From positions 1,240,001 to 1,304,000 of the forward strand of contig NZ_CP049298.1 of NCBI RefSeq assembly GCF_011058315.1: a stretch of 64,000 nt of DNA, given 5' to 3'. The notes beneath the pieces are model-generated. The model was given only the letters and a program-made list of their open reading frames with translations, was not told where the DNA came from and did no database searches. Position 1 is the first letter of the stretch; every line of letters begins with the position of its first letter. Made by a program: the position numbers and the translations under genes. Shown piece by piece: positions 36,760-46,230 of this stretch. The stretch is from Chryseobacterium sp. POL2. Lineage in GTDB: Bacteria; Bacteroidota; Bacteroidia; Flavobacteriales; Weeksellaceae.

Positions 36760-37908
36760 ATGAAGAAAATAGTTTTATTGGGCGTTGCTGCGGTTATCAT
36801 GTTTTTACTAAGTTTTGCACCAAAAGTTAACCGAGAACTTTTGGACATGCAAGATCCAACATTTCAGGACATCGTCAACAGCTACAAAAAAGCAATTTCG
36901 AAATGGCCAAAACCAAACATTGAAGAAGGCGTCAACTGGAAAGAGTTTTCTTCTATAAAACGAGATTCTAACTATTTTAAAGAACAAGAAAAACCTATGG
37001 TCATATTGGGAAAAATGTTATTCTTTGATCCTAAACTTTCTAGTAGCAACCAAATCTCCTGCAGCACTTGTCACGATCCAGAAATGGGCTGGACAGACCG
37101 CCGTCGCGTGTCTTTGGGTAACGATCATTTGCACGGCACACGTAATACGATTAGCATTCTCAATATCGCACAACGCCAATCTTTCTTTTGGGATGGACGC
37201 TCATTAACATTGGAAGACCAGGCGATTTCTCCAATTGCGGCACATCATGAGATGAATATGGAACCGCCACTTTTAAGTGAAAAACTTGAAAAAATTAAAG
37301 GCTATAAAAAATTGTTCAAAGACGCTTACGGTGATGACAAAATCAATTTTGATCGTATAACAAAAGCTTTAGCAGAATTTCAGAAAACTGTAAAAAGCCA
37401 ACCGAGTCGTTTTGATCAATTTCTTGATGGCAAATACGATGCGTTAACGGATCAAGAAATTTATGGCATGCACATCTTCCGTACCAAAGCGGCTTGTATG
37501 AACTGTCATAATGGACAATATCTTAGCGATGAAAAATTTCATAACATTGGGCTGACATATTACAAAAGACAATACGAGGATCTTGGGCTGTATAACACAA
37601 CCAAAAAGCCAGAAGATGTTGGAAAATTCCGTACGCCGCAACTTCGCGATTTACTATTGACAAGACCTTGGATGCACAATGGTCTTTTTGACGATCTGGA
37701 AGGTGTTGTTAACATGTACAACAGCGGCATGCACATGATAGACCCTTCTGCAGAACAAAAGAAAAATGACCTGATGTATCCTGTTACCGATCCATTATTA
37801 AAAAAATTAGATTTAACAAAAGACGAAACCAAAGCTTTGGTTCTGTTTTTAGAATCGATGTCGGGAACCAAATTTAAAATGAGACGTCCAGATTTCCCAA
37901 CAGAATAA
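36760..37908 (+). CDS. Diheme cytochrome-c peroxidase of the MauG/CCP family
   Basis: 382 residues with a Sec signal or anchor (IVLLGVAAVIMFLLSFA). Two c-type heme motifs are present: C101-S-T-C104-H105 (ISCSTCHDPEMGWTD) and C246-M-N-C249-H250 (AACMNCHNGQ). Family blocks include GKMLFFDPKLSSSNQ, FFWDGRSLTLEDQA and TRPWMHNGLFDDLEGVVNMYNSG. Members either reduce hydrogen peroxide or, like MauG, modify a protein by high-valent heme chemistry. As last gene of the receptor operon it may detoxify peroxide at the site of uptake or oxidise the substrate or a partner protein. It ends three bases from the convergent vanZ-like gene. Confidence 0.93.
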   Translation: MKKIVLLGVAAVIMFLLSFAPKVNRELLDMQDPTFQDIVNSYKKAISKWPKPNIEEGVNWKEFSSIKRDSNYFKEQEKPMVILGKMLFFDPKLSSSNQISCSTCHDPEMGWTDRRRVSLGNDHLHGTRNTISILNIAQRQSFFWDGRSLTLEDQAISPIAAHHEMNMEPPLLSEKLEKIKGYKKLFKDAYGDDKINFDRITKALAEFQKTVKSQPSRFDQFLDGKYDALTDQEIYGMHIFRTKAACMNCHNGQYLSDEKFHNIGLTYYKRQYEDLGLYNTTKKPEDVGKFRTPQLRDLLLTRPWMHNGLFDDLEGVVNMYNSGMHMIDPSAEQKKNDLMYPVTDPLLKKLDLTKDETKALVLFLESMSGTKFKMRRPDFPTE

Positions 37909-37911
37909 TTT

Positions 37912-38358
37912 CTATTTTAAAATCTTATAATTCTTGGTTGTTGAAATGTATTTTTCGACAAACGCCATCAGATAAAAACCTAAACTTAGTCCTATTGAAT
38001 TAAAAATAATATCATCGATATCAAAAACACCAAGTCTTGTGAAATATTGCAAGGCTTCGAGTATTATTAAAACGAAAAGAAAACTTAGTATCAGTTTTTT
38101 AAAATCATAAAATTTAGGAAATATCCATGCTAAAAATCCAAAAGGAATAAACATCACCAAATTTCCTATGATATTGATAAGAATATCCTTTATAAACAAC
38201 GTATTTTTTACAAACTGAATGCTTGATGCTAAAGGTTGTAGTCTTACAATATTAATAGACATCGCCTCCCTGCCAAAGCCAAAAAACATAAAATACAGCA
38301 ATACAATTGCGTACGGAAAAATGCAAATTCGGAATATGAGTTTTAAAATTTTAAGCAT
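37912..38358 (-). CDS. VanZ-family membrane protein
   Basis: 148 residues with four predicted transmembrane helices and the typical VanZ spacing: hydrophobic N-terminus, INIIGNLVMFIPFGFLAWI, LSFLFVLIILEALQYFTRLGVFDIDDIIFNSIGLSLGFY. The FDIDDIIFN block is a hallmark of the family. VanZ proteins affect tolerance to teicoplanin and similar lipoglycopeptides in enterococci, but most members are of unknown role. Its ATG overlaps the stop of the DUF486 gene by one base, so the pair is co-translated. Confidence 0.88.
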   Translation of the reverse strand: MLKILKLIFRICIFPYAIVLLYFMFFGFGREAMSINIVRLQPLASSIQFVKNTLFIKDILINIIGNLVMFIPFGFLAWIFPKFYDFKKLILSFLFVLIILEALQYFTRLGVFDIDDIIFNSIGLSLGFYLMAFVEKYISTTKNYKILK

Positions 38359-38729
38359 TATTTTTTGAAAATAAAGTAAACCGCCAAAATAAGAAATCCA
38401 AACCCAATAAGATGATTGGTTCTTAAAGTTTCATTTTTAAAAACGAATATCGCAAAAACTGTGAAAACACTCAGAGAGATAACCTCCTGAATAACTTTCA
38501 ATTGCCAAAGATTGAAAGGTCCTCCATTTTCTTTGAACCCAAGTCTGTTCGCGGGAACTTGCAAAACATATTCGAAAAAGGCAATGCCCCAACTGATGAG
38601 AATAATGCTGATGAGCCCCAAATTTTGAGACCAATTCATATCTTTGAACTTCAAATGACCATACCATGCTAACGTCATAAAAGTATTGGACAAAACCAAT
38701 AGTACAATCGTAAGAACAACTTTTCCCAT
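38358..38729 (-). CDS. DUF486 (DMT-like) membrane protein
   Basis: 123 residues with four helices (VVLTIVLLVLSNTFMTLAWYGHL, LGLISIILISWGIAFFEYVL, EVISLSVFTVFAIFVF, LIGFGFLILAVYFIF) and the DUF486 block QVPANRLGF and GPFNLWQLKVIQEVI. It is a small, EmrE-sized membrane protein of unknown function and the first gene of a pair with the VanZ-like protein, divergent from lnt. Confidence 0.9.
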   Translation of the reverse strand: MGKVVLTIVLLVLSNTFMTLAWYGHLKFKDMNWSQNLGLISIILISWGIAFFEYVLQVPANRLGFKENGGPFNLWQLKVIQEVISLSVFTVFAIFVFKNETLRTNHLIGFGFLILAVYFIFKK

Positions 38730-38747
38730 AAACGATTAAATATCATG

Positions 38748-38786
38748 CAAAAATAAAGTATAGAAGATTATAATGTCGTATTTTTG
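38748..38786. promoter_or_regulatory. Divergent -7 boxes for DUF486/vanZ-like (-) and lnt (+)
   Basis: TATTTTTG on the minus strand at 38755-38748 and TATTTTTG on the plus strand at 38779-38786 share a gap of 72 bp between the two start codons, giving back-to-back promoters with 23 bp between the boxes. Confidence 0.45.
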
Positions 38787-38801
38787 GTACAAATTTTTGC
38801 A

Positions 38802-40460
38802 ATGAAGTACGTTATTCTAAGTTTAATTTCCGCACTATTATTTTGTGTTTCTTGGCCTACTTACGGCGTTCCGTATTTTATATTTTTTGCTTTTATTCCG
38901 TTACTACTTTTAGAACACGACATTTCAAAGTTTAGTAACATAAAATATAAATCTTGGGCAGTTTTTGGTCTGTCTTATTTAACATTTATTGTTTGGAATA
39001 TTGTTACAACGGGTTGGTTATACAATTCTCAAAATCCCGATGGAAGTCATTCTTTGATGGCGGTTATTTTCCCAGTCATTGTTAATTCGCTTTTGATGTC
39101 ATTGACTTTCCAGTTATACCATTGGTACAAAAAAAGTCAAGGCACTTATTTCGGCTTGGTATTTTTTGTGGCAATTTGGATGTCTTTTGAGAAATTCCAT
39201 TTGAGCTGGGAGCTTACCTGGCCATGGCTTAATCTGGGAAATGTTTTTGCTGACCAACACCAACTTATACAATGGTACGATACCTTGGGCGCAACTGGCG
39301 GTAGCCTTTGGATTTTGCTGGTTAACGTCATTGGATTTTACACACTCAGAATTTGGGAAGCTGGACGTGTGAGAAAATCTTTAGCAATTAATATTTCTTT
39401 GTTCTTGGGTTTAGCAACTATTCCCATGCTTGTTTCATATATCATGTATGTTAACTACGACGAAAAACCTATTGGAAGTGTTAATGTCACCATGCTACAA
39501 CCAGACCTTGACCCATACACCGAAAAATACCAAAAAGACAGTGTTGCCATCGTCACAGAATTGCTCGACATTGCTGATAAACATTCGGTTTTAAACCAAC
39601 GAAATAATCCTGAGAAAATAGATATTTATCTTTCACCAGAAACCTCATTTCCTGGTTACGGAAGTATGAGTGAGAAAGGATTTCATAACAGCTTGTTGAT
39701 TAACGACATCAAAACTTTTCTTGCAAAACATCCCAAAACTTTGTTTATGGGAGGCGCTTCTACCTATTATGTTTATCAAAACGAAGAAGAAAAAAATCAA
39801 AAATCATCTACTGCAGCTTTTATAGAAGGTCCGAACTTTTGGGTGGACGACTACAATTCGGCATTGCAAATTATCCCTAATCAAAATGTAGAAGTTTATC
39901 ATAAAGGCAAACTCGTTCCTGGTGTTGAGATTTTTCCTTATATGGGTGTTTTAAAACCAATTTTGGGCGATGCTATGCTCAATATGGGCGGAACAGTTAG
40001 ATCGCTAGGCATTGACAAAGAACGCAAGGTTTTTAGCAACCCTTTTAACAAAGCCAAATTGGCTCCTATTATATGCTATGAAAGCATCTATGGTGAATTC
40101 ACAAACGGCTATGTAAAAAAAGGTGCCAACCTATTGGCTATTGTAACCAATGACTCTTGGTGGGGATTTTCGCAAGGGCACAAACAATTGTTGGCTTATG
40201 CAAAACTTCGCGCCATTGAGACCAGACGAGAAATCCTAAGAGCTGCCAACAGCGGAACAAGTGCGCACATCAACGCACGTGGCGACATTGTTGATGAGTT
40301 GCCGTATGGTGCACAAGGCGCTTTAACAGCGAAAGCTAATCTTTTGGAAGGGGAAACTTTTTATGTAAGAACTGGCGACCTTTGGTCGAGATTATGTTTT
40401 TTCGTAGTCGGATTTTTAATTTGTTTTATTCCTGGAAGAAAATATCTGAATCGAAAATAA
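38802..40460 (+). CDS. lnt: Apolipoprotein N-acyltransferase
   Basis: Lnt adds the third acyl chain to lipoproteins at the inner membrane. 552 residues from the ATG at 38802; a TTG at 38784 is in frame but falls in the promoter box. Several helices precede the nitrilase domain, which shows the Glu-Lys-Cys triad in YLSPETSFPG, YHKGKLVPGVE and PIICYESIYGE. A last membrane helix (LCFFVVGFLICFIPGRKY) follows. Many lipoproteins in this window, such as gldD and DUF4876, would be substrates. Confidence 0.95.
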   Translation: MKYVILSLISALLFCVSWPTYGVPYFIFFAFIPLLLLEHDISKFSNIKYKSWAVFGLSYLTFIVWNIVTTGWLYNSQNPDGSHSLMAVIFPVIVNSLLMSLTFQLYHWYKKSQGTYFGLVFFVAIWMSFEKFHLSWELTWPWLNLGNVFADQHQLIQWYDTLGATGGSLWILLVNVIGFYTLRIWEAGRVRKSLAINISLFLGLATIPMLVSYIMYVNYDEKPIGSVNVTMLQPDLDPYTEKYQKDSVAIVTELLDIADKHSVLNQRNNPEKIDIYLSPETSFPGYGSMSEKGFHNSLLINDIKTFLAKHPKTLFMGGASTYYVYQNEEEKNQKSSTAAFIEGPNFWVDDYNSALQIIPNQNVEVYHKGKLVPGVEIFPYMGVLKPILGDAMLNMGGTVRSLGIDKERKVFSNPFNKAKLAPIICYESIYGEFTNGYVKKGANLLAIVTNDSWWGFSQGHKQLLAYAKLRAIETRREILRAANSGTSAHINARGDIVDELPYGAQGALTAKANLLEGETFYVRTGDLWSRLCFFVVGFLICFIPGRKYLNRK

Positions 40461-40505
40461 TTGACTTTTCTCATTCAGAATTTTTATTAAACTTAAAGTT
40501 TAGAA

Positions 40506-40886
40506 TTAACTAAAATCTTTCCAACGCGGAATAATCATTAGCAATCCTAAACCTACAAAGAAAAATAAGACGCTAACATCCGAATATAAAAAGGTGGACA
40601 AAAAGTAGCTGTGAATTAAAAAATGGCTAATAATAAAGACTGGAAATGCTATAACGCCCACTTTTTTGAACATTGCAATAAGGCCTAAACTTAGTACAAC
40701 CAAAGCATCTACAGTAAAAACAATGTAAAAATACCAGATGGGAATATTGATGTCTTTGTGTTGGCTAAACTCCGCCAAATCGGTATTTACCGACATATAA
40801 AAATGCAATAGCAAGAAGATTAAAATACCATAAAAATACTTGTTGCCTTTAAAACTTTTATCAGGGATTGTTGTCGTTGCTTTCAT
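40506..40886 (-). CDS. Small multi-pass membrane protein, unknown
   Basis: 126 residues with four hydrophobic segments (YFYGILIFLLLHFYM, IPIWYFYIVFTVDALVVLSLGLI, VGVIAFPVFIISHFLIHSYFL, VSVLFFFVGLGLLMIIPRW). I do not recognise a family. Its start codon is only 11 bases from the terminator hairpin of the lrp-type gene. The sequence TATCTTTA, one base off a -7 box, lies 4 bases before the ATG inside that tail. It is either expressed from an overlapping promoter or by read-through. Confidence 0.7.
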   Translation of the reverse strand: MKATTTIPDKSFKGNKYFYGILIFLLLHFYMSVNTDLAEFSQHKDINIPIWYFYIVFTVDALVVLSLGLIAMFKKVGVIAFPVFIISHFLIHSYFLSTFLYSDVSVLFFFVGLGLLMIIPRWKDFS

Positions 40887-40897
40887 GCTATAAAGAT

Positions 40898-40930
40898 AAA
40901 AAGGGCTTTTGAATAATCAAAGCCCTTTTT
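40898..40930 (-). terminator. Terminator of the Lrp-type regulator gene
   Basis: A perfect 12-bp stem (AAAAAGGGCTTT with AAAGCCCTTTTT) around 9 bases ends in TTTTTATC on the minus strand. Confidence 0.85.
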
Positions 40931-40952
40931 ATTAAGATTTTAATGATAAAAA

Positions 40953-41423
40953 TTATACAGACACAGCGTCGATCAATCTGTTTTTATCACTTAGATATTC
41001 TTCCATAGAAATCATACTTTCAGTTCTCATGACATCTTGGATATCATCAATCTGATAGATGATACGTTTTGCGTCTTCTGTATTTTTTGCTCTTACTTTA
41101 CAAAAGATATTGTATTTTCCAGAGATTACACTAGCTTCTACAACATTCGGGATTGATGACAATTCTTTAAGAACATCTTGTGTTCTGTTAGACTTAGTCA
41201 AAAGGATTCCTATAAAAGCTGTAAAATGGTAATCCAATTTACCGTAATCGATATTAAGAGAAGATCCCAAAATAATCCCTGCATCTTCCATCTTCTTCAC
41301 TCTCACGTGGATTGTACCAGCAGAAACGTCCATTTGTTTAGCAATTTCTGTAAACGGCATTCTTGTGTTTTCTACTAAAAAATCTAATATTTTTTTATCG
41401 ATTTCGTCCAGTTGGTAATTCAT
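40953..41423 (-). CDS. Lrp/AsnC-family transcriptional regulator
   Basis: 156 residues: an N-terminal winged helix (LDEIDKKILDFLVENTRMPFTEIAKQMDVSAGTIHVRVKKMEDAGII) and a C-terminal RAM ligand-binding, oligomerising domain (FTAFIGILLTK, VVEASVISGKYNIFCKVRAK, MRTESMISM). Such proteins sense amino acids and control amino-acid metabolism. Its targets here are unknown, although the aminotransferase gene at 28750 is a candidate by function only. A -7 box TAAATTTG is at 41480-41473, 50 bases before the start. Confidence 0.93.
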   Translation of the reverse strand: MNYQLDEIDKKILDFLVENTRMPFTEIAKQMDVSAGTIHVRVKKMEDAGIILGSSLNIDYGKLDYHFTAFIGILLTKSNRTQDVLKELSSIPNVVEASVISGKYNIFCKVRAKNTEDAKRIIYQIDDIQDVMRTESMISMEEYLSDKNRLIDAVSV

Positions 41424-41472
41424 AACTACGTATATATTATATTGTATTGTTAAAAAAACTAAGTATTTGTTG

Positions 41473-41480
41473 CAAATTTA
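41473..41480 (-). promoter_or_regulatory. Candidate -7 box for the Lrp-type gene
   Basis: TAAATTTG on the minus strand, 49 bases upstream of the start codon at 41423. Confidence 0.4.
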
Positions 41481-41559
41481 TGAAAAATTATCAAAATAAA
41501 AAAATACCAATAAATATTAACAAGATTTAACGTAGTTTCACATATTTTCTGAGAATATC

Positions 41560-44500
41560 CTATTTAATTGAATCATTTTTTAAAGAATCAATTTTAATGA
41601 CTTGATTTTTATCATCTTTTTGAATAGATTTTTTTTCTTTTCTTTCATTCTTGAATAAATATTTAAAAGAATCGAAACTCTTACTATACACAACCCCAAC
41701 ACCATAACTTTGGTTAAGACCTGCCGATGCAATGCCCACACCGATATTGGAAGGTTTAGAATAAGCTCTTAAAAGACGACTTCCGTTATTGGTACGGCTC
41801 CAGTCGTATTCGATAATTCCTTCTCCAGATAAAAAGTTATTAGTCGAAGCATTGTCCGATCTGGCAACTGGAATACCAAGACCTGTTTTTATTTTCACTC
41901 TTGGCGACAATGCAAAACTTACACTTGTATTAACGCGGTCACCTGTATTAGAACCTGCATCGCCTTGGATATATCCTAAATCGATTTGATACACATTACT
42001 GATGGTGTTTAAAACCGAACCCAATTGCTTGAACAACATGTTGTAACCTGCAGTTTCCGCCGTTCTACCGATATTAATATCAAATCCGGCAAGATTGGAA
42101 ACGTTAAAACTATTCATAGCCAAGATAGAGCCGAACTGTACAATACGCTCGCTCTCGTCCGCCATTTTCGCAGATAAAGCTTCTTTAACCTGTGAAGAAA
42201 CATCTGGCGCTGTCACACCAAATTCTACATCTGGCTTGGTTAAAGTTCCGCTGATATCCGCCGTTAATTGTACATTAATTGGTTGAAGACTTAGTCCTAG
42301 ATATTCTCCAGCATTGGTGACCGTTCTCATATAATTGGCATTGATATCCAAATCTGGTGTCATAGGATTACCGTCCCAACGGATTCTGCTACCGCGAGAA
42401 ATCTGGAAGGTTCTACTAAGAATGGCTTTAGAAATAAAGGTTCCGTTATCTACAATATATGTTCCGTTGATACCAACATTGCCGTTACGCTCCATTCGGA
42501 AACGCAGTGGATTAGCATCACCACGCACGCTGATATCACCAACATCATCACCAACTAAGACATTAACAGTTGTCCCTTTATCAACAACAAGATTAAAATC
42601 GATCAACATATTATTACCTTGTTTCTTCTTTTCTTCCGCTATAATAATCCCAGCTTCGTCACGCTTTAAGAAACGCAACATTTTAAACTCTTCTACAGAA
42701 GATGTGGAATTGCTATTAAATGTGAAATTACTCGTATTAAGCGCACGCATTCTCGGCGTCGTAATTTCCAAACCAGAAACAGGTCCTGATACATACAAAT
42801 CCCCTTCTGCATAAACTCTTCCCCAGAACAAGTCATTATCGTCTTGCGTACTGTTAAGAACCAAAAGATTATCCGCCTCCAAAATTAAGTTGAGCGCCAT
42901 AGAAGACAGCGTCTCAAACTGAATCATACCCGAGATCCTACCTTTAGAATTGGCACGACCATCACTCACTTCCACACTATTGATTAAGGCTTGGCCGCGA
43001 GACAAGTTGATAACGGTATCCGCAAATCTATAATCAACTCCCGTAAAAAGTAATTTCAATCCAAAACCTGATAAACTAACATCGCCACTGTAATCCAAAT
43101 CTGCCATGGTTCCGGAAATTTTCATATCTCCAGTCGCTTTTCCTCGGAAATTTCCGAAAATAGATTTCACGAATTGTTGTGCAAAACGAAGATCGAACTC
43201 ACGCATTTCAGCATTAAGATCCAAAGTGGGCGATTTGGTGTTATTATCGATAGTTCCTGTTACATGAAGATTATTACTTCCAAACAATTCGCTAGATTTC
43301 GCCTGAATATCAATATCAAAAACATTGGCACGCGAACTCTTGGTAGCATTAATGGTAAAATTACCCATGTCTTCGCCATTCATTTTGATACCATCTACTT
43401 TAAGATCTATAAGTGGCTCCAGGTTTTTATCATTCATTTTAATTTTGATAGAACCGTTGGCAATACCTTTCAAGTCAAGATTATTATCATCTCCACCCGA
43501 AGAAGTAATGGCTAAAATTTTCCCAATATCAAAACTACTAACGTCTGCATCTGCCTCAAAATCTTTCGCCGATTTGAAAGTTGCATCCTTCACCAATAAT
43601 GAGCTTTCGTCCGAATAAACTCTTAAATTACGAATTTTAAAATCTTTCTCGTTAACGCGATAAGTTATCGAATGGTCTAAGTCTGGACTTGTATCAATAC
43701 GCCAAGCTACATCGTTTAGCTTAACCTCTGTAGGCTCGAACCTGAAAACATAATCACCTTGCGGATTGGTCGTTTGGTTAAGATTAACAGCGTATTCTTT
43801 TAGTTTATCATCAGCTTCTTCATCCACAGTCCCCAACTTGAAATTAGTTGCGATATGAAGTTTTTGATTATTCTCGTTATTAGCTTTTAATTGTAAATCT
43901 TTAATAACATTTTTATTGTACTCTGCTCTTTTTACAGAAGCCAAGACTTGTTGCTGAATATTTGCGGTGTTAATACGAAGTTGAAGACTATCAACCATCG
44001 CGCTATCAATCGTTTTTTTAAGTTCGGGCTTGTAATGTTCGTCGGTTTCTGCCAAGAATTTTTCTGCTTCGGATAACCCTTCTTGCTTGGTCATGATGTA
44101 TTTGATGTAAGGCGCGTCTGCCTCCAATACCAAATCATTGCTGGCACCTTGATAATTTCCTTTAACAGTTGCGCCATTTGGAATTTTAAGATCTGGAACA
44201 AAAAAGGCTAACAAACCTTGTTTAACATCAAAATCGAAATTAAAATATTGTCCGTTATAAGTCTTTCTAGGCGGATTGCCAACCAATATTTTGTTTATAC
44301 TATTTGTAAGCATTTTCCCGATATCTTCGAGATTGAAATGCCCTTGCACTTGTCCACTAACCGCTCCTGGCGCATCGACAGAAACCACTCTATCTCCATT
44401 TTCAAAAAAAGCTTTAAGACTTGAATTTGGTAATTCTAATTTTTGTGTAGAAGAAGCGAGTGTCAAATTCTTAATATTAGCATCGAGGTTAAGGTCATTA

Positions 44501-46227
44501 AGATTCGTCATCGCGATTTTACCATCGATATGCCCACTTAAAGAATTCATGTCCCCAGCAGAAATGCCCCAATGTTTAAGATTAATATATTGTAAATCGC
44601 CAACAATGTCAGCTTTTAGACGTTTTGTGGAAAAGTCAACCAAACCTTTGAGTTGTGCTTTTGCATTTGGATCATTCACATGTACCAAACCATTGTAGGC
44701 TTTACGATCCAGAGTCCCGTCCAACAATATATTGGTGATATTTTTTCCCATCAACTCGATTTTTGCAACCTCCGATCTTGTACGAAGATGCATCGTGTTG
44801 ATATCAAAACTACGCCCATCCACATTGAATTTGCCAGTAACCAAACCAACTTGTTTATTTTTCGTAAAAGCCGTTACATTAAGATCTTTAACCTCAAAAT
44901 ATCCACGATAACGTGGCATCTTCGTCGAATAATCTGTGAGATAAAAATTATTGATTTTTGCTTGTCCTATTCCTGTTATTGCTTCGCCGTTAGCATAGAT
45001 TTCTTCAGGCTTCGCGCTGATGGCACCTTTATATTTGAGCCTTCCGAAATCATCGGCGATATTTCCTAAGCTTGTAGCAATAAAACTTGGTAAAGCCGCT
45101 TTCAAAGCTTTATAAGTAAAGTCGGCATCCAACTGACTGCTTTCGATATAAAATTTTTTGTTGAGGACGTCTGCAATTTTCAAACTTTTGGAATGAAGAT
45201 TAACATCCTGCGAACGAATCTGGAAATTTTCCAAATGCATTTTGTTAAGCGGTCCCGTCATCGTCCCCGACAGATTAATCGGGGTGTAATTGTCCCAATC
45301 CGTCATAAAATAACTGAGATCGTAACCACTAAACTGACTTCCTGGATTGAATTTAAGATCCCAATTAACTTTGTTACTAAAATCACCAAAACCTGTTTTG
45401 GGATCCAAATTGAGCGTCACAGCGCCCATTAATAAAGAATGATCTGTATTAAACACCAAATCATCTAGCTTAAGATGTTTATTAGTGATTTGAAAGTTCG
45501 TAGAAAACTGGTCAACAACATGTTCTTTCCCCCAACGTTTTGTGATAAAAGTAAACTTTCCGATATCCGCAGAAATATCTGGACCATCGATTAAGACTTC
45601 TTTGGAATGCAAATAAATATTGCGTGCATCTAGCCAACGGCCTTCTTCCCCAGGATGGTTTTCGTTAACAATACTTGCTTTTCCGTTGATAATGTCAACA
45701 ACCATCTTCATTTTAAATTTTTTATTCGGGTCAGAAGGTTTATCGCTACTAAAATTATCAATATAACGGATAAAATTACTTATACTGTCGCCTTTATAAG
45801 TGATAACTTTGATGTCTGGTTCGACCAAAGTCGCTTTGTTGAATTTAAGATCATTGGTATTAAAGGCCAATGCAAACCAATCAGAATTTGCTTGAATTTC
45901 TTTCGCTTCTATAAATTGAAAATCGCGATAGTCATTCATTTTAACACCTTTCAGTCGAACATCTCCAAAGAAATTAACCTCCACATCATCGACTGTCAAT
46001 TTCATTTTAAAATCATTATTAAGAAGTCCAATGGCTTCTTTGGCGATATAACGTTTGGTAACAGGAAGATTAATTGCTATGAAAACAAGCAAAATAAGTC
46101 CGAATATCCCAAGAATAAGGTAAAGAGGAATTCTTACCCAAAGGGATGTTTTATGCTTTTTAATGACCGCATCCAATTTTTCAGGATTTGGTTGATTTGT
46201 GTTTTTATTATTTTCTAACTTTGCCAT
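41560..46227 (-). CDS. tamB: TamB-family translocation and assembly module protein
   Basis: 1555 residues, inner-membrane anchored by a helix at about 33-52 (IPLYLILGIFGLILLVFIAINL), followed by a very long repetitive beta region (AsmA/TamB fold, an elongated groove for lipid or barrel passage) and a C-terminal TamB domain (GEYLGLSLQPINVQLTADISGTLTKPDVEFGV, LGSVLNTISNVYQIDLGYI). TamB spans the periplasm and takes part in outer-membrane protein assembly and phospholipid transport. A charged tail (FKNERKEKKSIQKDDKNQ) is present. Its start codon lies 3 bases from that of the divergent tsaD. Confidence 0.93.
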   Translation of the reverse strand: MAKLENNKNTNQPNPEKLDAVIKKHKTSLWVRIPLYLILGIFGLILLVFIAINLPVTKRYIAKEAIGLLNNDFKMKLTVDDVEVNFFGDVRLKGVKMNDYRDFQFIEAKEIQANSDWFALAFNTNDLKFNKATLVEPDIKVITYKGDSISNFIRYIDNFSSDKPSDPNKKFKMKMVVDIINGKASIVNENHPGEEGRWLDARNIYLHSKEVLIDGPDISADIGKFTFITKRWGKEHVVDQFSTNFQITNKHLKLDDLVFNTDHSLLMGAVTLNLDPKTGFGDFSNKVNWDLKFNPGSQFSGYDLSYFMTDWDNYTPINLSGTMTGPLNKMHLENFQIRSQDVNLHSKSLKIADVLNKKFYIESSQLDADFTYKALKAALPSFIATSLGNIADDFGRLKYKGAISAKPEEIYANGEAITGIGQAKINNFYLTDYSTKMPRYRGYFEVKDLNVTAFTKNKQVGLVTGKFNVDGRSFDINTMHLRTRSEVAKIELMGKNITNILLDGTLDRKAYNGLVHVNDPNAKAQLKGLVDFSTKRLKADIVGDLQYINLKHWGISAGDMNSLSGHIDGKIAMTNLNDLNLDANIKNLTLASSTQKLELPNSSLKAFFENGDRVVSVDAPGAVSGQVQGHFNLEDIGKMLTNSINKILVGNPPRKTYNGQYFNFDFDVKQGLLAFFVPDLKIPNGATVKGNYQGASNDLVLEADAPYIKYIMTKQEGLSEAEKFLAETDEHYKPELKKTIDSAMVDSLQLRINTANIQQQVLASVKRAEYNKNVIKDLQLKANNENNQKLHIATNFKLGTVDEEADDKLKEYAVNLNQTTNPQGDYVFRFEPTEVKLNDVAWRIDTSPDLDHSITYRVNEKDFKIRNLRVYSDESSLLVKDATFKSAKDFEADADVSSFDIGKILAITSSGGDDNNLDLKGIANGSIKIKMNDKNLEPLIDLKVDGIKMNGEDMGNFTINATKSSRANVFDIDIQAKSSELFGSNNLHVTGTIDNNTKSPTLDLNAEMREFDLRFAQQFVKSIFGNFRGKATGDMKISGTMADLDYSGDVSLSGFGLKLLFTGVDYRFADTVINLSRGQALINSVEVSDGRANSKGRISGMIQFETLSSMALNLILEADNLLVLNSTQDDNDLFWGRVYAEGDLYVSGPVSGLEITTPRMRALNTSNFTFNSNSTSSVEEFKMLRFLKRDEAGIIIAEEKKKQGNNMLIDFNLVVDKGTTVNVLVGDDVGDISVRGDANPLRFRMERNGNVGINGTYIVDNGTFISKAILSRTFQISRGSRIRWDGNPMTPDLDINANYMRTVTNAGEYLGLSLQPINVQLTADISGTLTKPDVEFGVTAPDVSSQVKEALSAKMADESERIVQFGSILAMNSFNVSNLAGFDINIGRTAETAGYNMLFKQLGSVLNTISNVYQIDLGYIQGDAGSNTGDRVNTSVSFALSPRVKIKTGLGIPVARSDNASTNNFLSGEGIIEYDWSRTNNGSRLLRAYSKPSNIGVGIASAGLNQSYGVGVVYSKSFDSFKYLFKNERKEKKSIQKDDKNQVIKIDSLKNDSIK
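46216..46223 (+). promoter_or_regulatory. -7 box of tsaD inside the tamB 5' end
   Basis: TAACTTTG matches TAnnTTTG on the plus strand and is followed 7 bases later by the tsaD ATG. It lies within codons 2-4 of tamB on the other strand, so the two genes must share regulatory DNA. Confidence 0.5.
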
Positions 46228-46230
46228 TCT

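Noticed and set aside
45655-46218. A 187-residue plus-strand open frame inside tamB
   Set aside because: It is antisense to tamB, rich in Phe/Ile/Asn, and typical of chance frames opposite AT-rich coding sequence.
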